Below, in pieces: positions 19,572-25,920 of a stretch of 25,920 nucleotides of DNA. Each line of letters opens with the position of its first letter. Within the stretch, counting starts at the first letter, position 1. The translations under genes were made by a program, and so were the position numbers. The DNA is taken from assembly GCA_958430865.1 (NCBI GenBank), contig CAUDNR010004252.1:33354-59273 (forward strand). The letters are read 5' to 3'. Source of the DNA: Entrophospora sp. SA101. Lineage: Eukaryota > Glomeromycota > Glomeromycetes > Entrophosporales > Entrophosporaceae. Below the pieces are notes generated by a model. The model saw only the letters and a program-made list of their open reading frames with translations, did not search any database and was not told the origin of the DNA.

Positions 19572-20237
19572 ATGTCAACAGAATCATTGTCAACAACCTT
19601 TAATCTTCCAATTATTGACCTTGGTGTATACCTGAACGATAAGAATTCTGAACTGGCAATTGAAGAATGTCGTAAAGTTAATAGAAATCAAAAAAAAATT
19701 TTTATTTTATAATTTTACCACAAAAAAAAACCACGAAAAATAAAACTATTACTATTATTATTATTGTGTGTATGTGTATTAAATATATGTACTTGTAGAC
19801 AGCAAAAGCGTTAAAGGATTATGGTGCCTTATTGGTCAAAGATCCTCGTGTGACGCAGGATGATAATTCCAGGTTTTTAGTAAGCGTTTTAAATATATAC
19901 ATAGTAATAATAGTTGAATATATACTGTTCACTGTCCATTCAACAAATGTTTTTATAAATTCTAGGATTTACTTGAAGATTATTTTGATCAACCTTCTGA
20001 AGTATTACAATTATTAATTATTATTATAATAGTTAATAGTAGTATTTATTATAACTGGTATTAATTGAAATATCAAAAAAAAAAAAAAAAGATAAAACTT
20101 AAAGATGCATATCCAGAAGTTGGATATCAAATTGGTGTAACACCTGAATTGAAAGAAGGACCAAAATGTCATCGCGATATTAATTGTCAAAAGATAATCG
20201 AACAGGTAAGTAGATATGTATAATGATCATGATAACA

Positions 20238-20286
<49 letters not shown>

Positions 20287-21444
20287 CGACGATGATGATG
20301 ACGACGATGATGATGATGATGAATTTATTTATTTATTTATTTTTTTTAAAGATGCCAAAAGAAAGTCGACCTTTGATTTCGAAAGGACCTGATCCAAAAT
20401 GGAGATTTTTTTGGAGAATTGGTGAACTTCCCGAGAAAACCAAATTCCCACAACTTAATTCTGAGCCCGTTACGCCTGAAGGTTAACGTTTGAAGAAATC
20501 ATCAAATTAAATTATCATATTGATAATGTGTTATTAATAATTTAATAAAATATTGATCAATGATAGCTTTTAAGGATGTATGGCCGACAATTATGAATCA
20601 ATGGGGTGAACAATTATATCAAGCTGTTGTAGATGTTGCAGAAATGACATCTGTTGGATTCGGAATGCCTGCAGATTGTTTGCCAGATCTTACAAAAAAA
20701 GGACCACATCTTCTAGCACCTACTGGAAGTGATTTAAACAAATATGGAAAACTTGGGACCATATTAGCTGGTGAATTTGGCTTTATTTTTTTATTTGAAA
20801 AAGGTTTCTGGTGTTTAAATTAATAAATATATTTTCTATATATTGTGAAATTTAGGATTTCATTATGATTTAGATTTTATGTATGTTAAAATAATTACAT
20901 CATCATAATCTTTATTCGTCTCCACCATTAATATCACCATAATAACCACCGTTTTCATTCTCATCTCCATAAAGAACTATTCATGGTAAATCACGATTTC
21001 CCGGGCTGAATATTTGGCCACGTAATGGATCGAAAAAAATAAGTGTTCATGTTCCAGATGGTCACTTTTTAGTTCAAGCTGGCAAACAACTTGAATGGTT
21101 GACTGGTGGCGAGGTCAAGGCTGGCTATCATGAAGTTGTCGTAACAGAAGACACAATCAAGGTAACTAACGAGATGAATATATATATACTATATTTTATA
21201 TTGTAAACACATGTATATTAATTCAATCAATTATATTTAGGTTATTGAAAATGCAAAGAAAATTAGACCGAATAGACCATTATGGAGAGTTTCTTCAACT
21301 TTCTTCTTACATATTGCCAGTGACAATATTTTAAAACCCATTGAACCTTTTTTTAAACCAAATACTTCTCTCTATCCACCAATACTAACAGGCAATCAAG
21401 TAAAACATGAATTGGATTTAACTGAATTAAAGTTTAAAAATTGA
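19572..21444 (+). CDS. 2-oxoglutarate/Fe(II)-dependent oxygenase, isopenicillin-N-synthase-like
   Basis: This is a non-heme iron dioxygenase of the clavaminate/IPNS-like superfamily; the substrate is unknown. Nine exons with GT-AG introns join in frame: 19572-19676, 19799-19879, 19966-20001, 20092-20205, 20352-20481, 20567-20770, 20856-20880, 20975-21161 and 21241-21444, giving 361 aa plus TGA. The N-terminal part has the typical FNLPIIDLGVYL start and YGALLVKDPRV (DIOX_N-like). The catalytic barrel has the iron ligands His226 and Asp228 (FHYDLDF) and His284 (GYHEVVVT), and the 2-oxoglutarate motif Arg310-x-Ser312 (WRVSSTFFLH). SRFPGLNIW lies between them. All four key positions are present and no frame is broken, so it should be active. 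Exon 7 is a 25-nt microexon coding only for the HxD region. Intron 3 ends in a poly-A tract before the AG, and intron 4 holds a GAT microsatellite. Start: first ATG, directly before the conserved N-terminus. Confidence 0.93.
20237..20322. repeat. (GAT)n microsatellite in oxygenase intron 4
   Basis: About 25 GAT/GAC units lie between the exon 4 donor (20206) and the exon 5 acceptor (20350-20351). A plus-strand frame of poly-Met reads through it into exon 5; that part is intron. Confidence 0.9.
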
Positions 21445-23818
21445 AAGAATTTCATTTAATAAATAAGCACAAGAAATTAATTTGCTTTTAATCATTATGT
21501 TTATCCTTTTTGCAGGGATGTGTCATTGGAAGATTGGAAGGGATTGGAACTTCCAATCTTCAAATGATGGTTATACGTTATTAATACCAGTCAAAATTAA
21601 TCATGTGATAGTGATAATATACACTGTGTTATTTTCCTTACCAAAATCTACAACTTTATTTTTACACTATCTTTATCTTCATTGTCTGTTAATTGATAAT
21701 TTCTTCCACTTCTTGGCCTCCAATTTTACTCAAAAGTTAATGCAACTTTTTAAATGATTTTAACTTGTGGCCTTTTGTTGTAAAAGTATGTTTATGTGTC
21801 TAACCCTTCATAGCAACCAATGTAAACAGCATTTGTTTGTATGCCTAATGCTTTAATATATCTTGTCAGACAATGGCCTTTTGGCTTTGTCATAATCAGA
21901 TTTGAGAAATAAATAAACCACTTAATATTAATTATTTTTAACAAAATCTTCCTTCATTCATTTCCCCAGAGAAACTACCCATGTCAATCACCTATGGTTT
22001 GCATGTATTTTTTTTACATTTCACCTTTCTCTCATGCTTCCCCAAAAAATTAGTTTAGTAAAATCCATGAATGAAAGACTTTTCTGCACCCAGAAATTAT
22101 TATATAGCAATAATCAACTAATATAGTGTTCCATGTCGCAATCCAAAAAAGGAAACAAAATGGTTGTAAAGGTGGTAGCAACCATCATCAAAAGTTGCAG
22201 CCGTATCCTTAAACTAATAGTAAATACCTTTGATAAAAAATTTACACTTTGAATTTTAATTTTATTGGCTTCAATGTACGTTATTTCCTTTTTTGGAGAC
22301 GGATTTATCATGTGATTATTAGCACCTGGAATACTCTTTCTTATATTCCACACCTACCTCAGTTACATTAAACCCCTTTTTGAGTATAGATAACCACATT
22401 TCTGCCCATCATCAAAATAATAAATCATACCAAAGCCATGCAGAAATGAAATCTTTTCAAGAACATGATTTCAAAGCAATAAAATAATGTGTGTCAATCC
22501 AGATCCCTGGGATTTACAAAGACAAATAAATCTATTCCTCCTCATTAGACCATAGGTTTGGCTGAATAGTTGCTGTTAGGGAGGATCAAAAAAAGATTTT
22601 TCCTTTCCATGTATATTTCCTTATGAATAGAATAATAAATCTGATATTGACCACATCAGATTTAATAAAACTTTCCCATCACAAACATGTGGTAGTGTGT
22701 TCTCACACACCTCATAACTGTGGAATTTATAGAGGTGAGGCTTCCCACATGTTGGAAGGTTTTATGAGATTCCCTTACTTCTCCTCAGGCCAGGCTTGAC
22801 TGTTACCATACATCCATTGATCATTGATGAGAGTTGGCACTTGTGTGATGTTTACTTTATGTTACTTTCACTCCTTTCTAAACTCCCAAACTATTTGAAA
22901 CCAATTTTGAAGAGGGTTTTTAAATAGTGTCTAAACCAGTTTCAAAGCACAACTCTAGCTAGATGCACTTACTCACAAGCAAAAATTTTGACCTAGAGCA
23001 AGTGACTGATTAGGCAAATGCTCATCCCCCATTCCATTTAAAATTTTTTTTACAATTTTCCTTGGCACAAATGCAAATTCAAAGTCCCAACCCCACTCTG
23101 GATTGTCTGAGCTTTAAAGCAAGTTACAGATTCTCATTGCTTCGATGGTCTATATGTTTGCATAACACTCCTAATATTTGCAATTCTTTAAAATGATGCA
23201 ATCTCCAGAATTGTGACTTGTTTGGTTGCATCTTTATTCTGAAGGTAGGATCACTGCATGCAATTTTCCAGCCAACATGTCTGCAGCTTGTGCTGTGAGG
23301 GAAGATTAGGTAAGATATCTTTGATAACAATGATGCAATCTTATGATAAACTCCAGAGCCACATATCCCCCCTGAAAATTTAATTGCATCATCATACCTC
23401 AGGGCAAGCTAGTCAGGGTTAGCCTTGTGAACACAAGGAAAAGGTAAGAATGATTGTAATGTCTTCAAGGTAGCATTTGTGCCCTGATAAATGCCAAATA
23501 TCCAATAATCAAATGTTACATATTGCCTGTAACAGTCATGTCACATTGACATCTTTTTGTAATTATATATTTAACATTAATATTATTAATAATGATTATA
23601 ATTGTTGATCTGCTATCTTGATAAGAATTTTCTATAAAAATTACCAAAAGACAGTACAAGTTCTGCTCTGCATTTTGTTTTCAATAACATACATTTATAT
23701 AAAATAATAAAAGATACATATCAATAAATTAATTATTTATGTTGTCTTAGAAACAACCATACCATATCATTCACATCTCCTTCTGTAAAAATTGATTTTC
23801 CAAAAAAAAACAATCACA
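21445..23818. other. gene-poor region with slightly higher G+C and many small hairpins
   Basis: No coding segment could be recognised on either strand; the frames at 21482-21757 (+), 22114-22353 (-) and 23124-23330 (-) have no familiar motif. From about 21950 to 23480 the sequence is visibly less AT-rich than the rest of the window and holds several short inverted repeats, for example GTGTG-TTCT-CACAC near 22700 and AACATGTGG / CCACATGTT around 22685-22755. It may be decayed mobile-element sequence or an untranslated transcript; I cannot tell which. Confidence 0.4.
22636..22664. repeat. 10-bp perfect stem hairpin
   Basis: TAAATCTGAT (22636-22645) and ATCAGATTTA (22655-22664) form a perfect stem with a 9-base loop. 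There is no T-run or gene end nearby to make it a terminator, and in a fungal genome that role is not expected. No target duplication seen. Confidence 0.55.
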
Positions 23819-23826
23819 TCAACAAA

Positions 23827-23970
23827 TAGGGTTTGTATTCACGGATACCATGAATACCGTTAAGGGGGTTACACACTAATAAATCAGCAAAAAATCCCTT
23901 AAAAACACTTGATTTTAATAGTGTGTAACCCTGTGTGACCTCTTTACGGTATCCGTGAATACAAACCCTA
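23827..23970. mobile_element. 144-bp hAT-type MITE with perfect TIRs and 8-bp target duplication
   Basis: The two ends are perfect 23-bp inverted repeats starting TAGGGTTTGTATTCACGG (23827-23849 and complement of 23948-23970). Further inside, GGTTACACACTA on the left (23867-23878) pairs with TAGTGTGTAACC on the right, so most of the element folds back. The same 8 bases, TCAACAAA, flank it at 23819-23826 and 23971-23978. An 8-bp duplication and termini beginning YAGGG are typical of the hAT superfamily. It has no coding capacity, so it would depend on a transposase encoded elsewhere. The perfect termini and target duplication suggest a recent insertion. Confidence 0.93.
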
Positions 23971-23978
23971 TCAACAAA

Positions 23979-25442
23979 ATATGGGATCTTGTACCACCAA
24001 TACACATATAAAAAAAAATTTTTTTTTGTGTACATCCATCCATCCATCTTTTCTTTTTAAATAAAAATGGATTATACAAAAAAAGAAAGCAGTTGTGACG
24101 GGTATTTTGAATAAGTATACTTTATTTAAAAAGAATGTTAGCAATGGTTGCAAGCATTGCAACTCATTGTCATTCTAAAAGGATGGTAGGTGGTCACTCT
24201 AGTTGCTTTGTGAATTAATTATTTGTGTAGTTGGAGACTAAAACTCTGAGCTTCTTATATCTGCTTAATATATTATCTATCATCTAACAATAATGATGAC
24301 AATAAAGAGGATATTGACAATGATGATAAAAAGAAGGTGTTTATTTCAATGAATTAATATCTAGCATTCAATAATGTTTAATATTATTGATTTTTTTTTC
24401 TTCTGCATAAACAATTATTTTCTTTAGAGATGAGAGAAAAAAATTGAAGATTAGGAAAAAAAAATAACAAATTTAGAAAAAAGGATGGGTGAAGGTCTCA
24501 TAGGATCAAAGTAATTGTTGAAATTATCCTCTGAAACAACTAGACAGTCATCAGATAGATTATCCACACTTGAATTAAAGTGTTGCAATGTAAATATTAT
24601 AATCATCATCTTGTATTTTTTAGTCTAATCTTTATGTACTGTATATTTATTTTTTTCAATATTTGCATCATATTTTCTTCATGATTAGCTTCTGGTATTA
24701 TGAATAAACTCAATCTTAACTCTGCAAATAAATTAATTGGCAGAGTTTCAGCAGGTTACACACTAATTGTTTCAGCAGTCATTAAAAGGTTTCAGCAAGC
24801 AACCTTAGGCTGAGGCTATTTGTAAGAAAAAGCCATATTATGATATTGATGATCTTATTTAGAAAAACGAATATGGTAGAGAACTCAAGAAGCTTCAAAC
24901 AAAGTTGGGAAAATGTTCATTTACCTCCTTGAGAAGCTATAACATAGGTGATTGAGGTGTTACACATCAGCATAACACAAACATAGTTTAAAAAATAATA
25001 ATAATAGTAATAGTAATAATTTTATTTTGTTTTATGCATTTTGTTTGTTTTATTCATTTATTTGATTTATTCATTGTTTATTCGATTTATTTTGTTATTT
25101 GAATAAACATTTAATGCAATTTGAATAACGAAGTAAAACAGATAATCTGAATAAACCTTATTAGAATAGAAACCCTGTAGTCATTAGTCTTTTTAGGAAA
25201 ACCGCATTTTGTCATCTTGGACTCTGTCAAAAAATAAATTGTTTTCCAAGAAAAAAAGAACAATTCACATCTGTCCTCCCCCAAAAAAAATCAAGTCAAC
25301 AAAAAAAATTATCATTTGTACATGTTGATCAAATCAATAATTATCTTTTTTTTTTAAAAGAATATAAAAATATGAACAACAGCCAGCAGGATAGAAGAAA
25401 AAGAAATCAAGAAAACAGATGCGAAGATATCACTGGGTTAAA
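23979..25442. other. intergenic, simple-sequence rich
   Basis: No gene found. It contains a CCATCCATCCATC run at about 24036-24048, a fragment related to the inside of the MITE (24754-24777), TAATAG microsatellites near 25000, and a stretch of TTTATTCATTTATTTGATTTATT words (25020-25120), which is the complement-like style of the AAAACGAA array further right. Confidence 0.5.
24754..24777 (+). repeat. fragment sharing the internal MITE sequence
   Basis: GGTTACACACTAAT followed after four bases by TCAGCA; the MITE has the same 14-mer at 23867-23880 followed after three bases by TCAGCA. The terminal repeats are not present here, so it would be an internal remnant or a relative. Confidence 0.45.
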
Positions 25443-25450
25443 GCTCCGAA

Positions 25451-25548
25451 CGAGCCGAGCCGGCTCGAGCTAAAAAATAATAGGCCCGAGACTTTCGAGT
25501 CGAGCTCGAGCTCGAGCCGAGCTCGAGCTAAGAAATAATAGGCTCGAG
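25451..25548. repeat. CTCGAG-rich duplicated island
   Basis: Two direct copies (25451-25490 and 25513-25548) share CGAGCCGAGC, then CTCGAGCTAA, AAATAATAGG and CYCGAG. Between them runs a nested palindrome of GAGCTCGAGCTCGAGC. G+C is far above the window's background. A looser copy of the same style (CAGCTCGAAC, AACTCGAGTC) follows at 25631-25665. I do not recognise the family. Confidence 0.8.
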
Positions 25549-25683
25549 TTTGACGTTACATAAAAATTTTTTAAGTAGCGAACATTAATCCTAATACTTT
25601 AACCCATTTAAGAGCCTGTTTTCTTGAATTCAGCTCGAACTTGAAAATTCAAGTTTTAACTCGAGTCTGCTCAACTTATTCAA

Positions 25684-25920
25684 ATAAACACAATAAAACG
25701 AATAAAACGAATAAAACAGAACAAAACGAATAAAAACGAACAAAAGGAACAAAAGGAACAAAACGAATTAAACGAATAAAAACAAATAAAAACGAACATA
25801 AGGAACATAAGGAAAAAAAACGAACAAAAGAATAAAACGAGTAAAAACGAACAAAACGGACAAAACGGACAAAACGAATAAAACGAGTAAAAACGAACAA
25901 AACGAACAAACGGACAAAAT
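25684..25920. repeat. degenerate AAAACGAA(T/C) minisatellite, runs off the window
   Basis: An irregular array of 8-10-bp units such as ATAAAACGA, ACAAAACGA, ACAAAAGGA and ACAAAACGG begins at about 25684 and continues to the last base. The minus-strand frame across it reads repeated FVRF/SFVRF, a by-product of the repeat and not a protein gene. A related word style appears at 11160-11240. Confidence 0.85.

Noticed and set aside
20223..20486. Plus-strand frame starting with a long Met run
   Set aside because: The Met run is the (GAT/ATG)n microsatellite of oxygenase intron 4; only the part from 20352 is exon 5.
25676..25909. Minus-strand frame of repeated FVRF residues
   Set aside because: It is the translation of the AAAACGAA minisatellite, with no non-repeat protein content.
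1..25920. tRNA, rRNA and riboswitch signatures
   Set aside because: No tRNA T-loop/acceptor pairing or rRNA core sequence was noticed on either strand by eye; a tRNAscan-type search was not possible here.

Overview
The window looks like a very AT-rich fungal nuclear genome. I infer an arbuscular mycorrhizal fungus (Glomeromycotina, Rhizophagus-like); this is not proven. The evidence is intron-rich genes with short GT-AG introns, a MATA-type HMG-box gene pair, decayed PIF1-helicase and kinase fragments, and long non-coding AT tracts. A 10-base run of N at 12396-12405 shows it is a draft scaffold.

Layout. 1-3.8 kb is a graveyard with a frameshifted PIF1-helicase 3' end (1131-1547, +) and a full-length but broken DDI1-type aspartic-protease gene (2190-3772, +). 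4.0-7.0 kb holds two intact housekeeping genes on the minus strand, each assembled here exon by exon: the proteasome beta-7 subunit (7 exons, 249 aa) and a Rheb-type small GTPase (4 exons, 183 aa, CaaX end). 7.24-16.14 kb is a large inverted duplication with arms of about 3.7 kb (7241-10962 and 12406-16139) around a 1.4-kb spacer and the assembly gap. Each arm carries one intronless HMG-box gene, and the two genes converge. The right copy (239 aa) has a normal start. The left copy has lost both candidate ATG codons. The inner 1.9 kb of the arms is almost identical, while the outer parts are clearly diverged.

16.1-19.5 kb is mostly non-coding with small gene relics, including the C-lobe end of a kinase. 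19.57-21.44 kb is an intact 9-exon 2-oxoglutarate/Fe(II) oxygenase gene (361 aa, isopenicillin-N-synthase-like fold) whose iron-binding HxD motif lies in a 25-nt microexon. 21.4-25.9 kb has no gene I recognise. It holds a 144-bp fold-back element with perfect terminal repeats and an 8-bp target duplication (hAT-type MITE), a CTCGAG-rich GC island, and an AAAACGAA-like array running off the window end.

The intact genes do not form a pathway. Rheb (TORC1 signalling) and proteasome beta-7 are ordinary core functions. The interesting biology is the HMG-box palindrome and its uneven arm identity.
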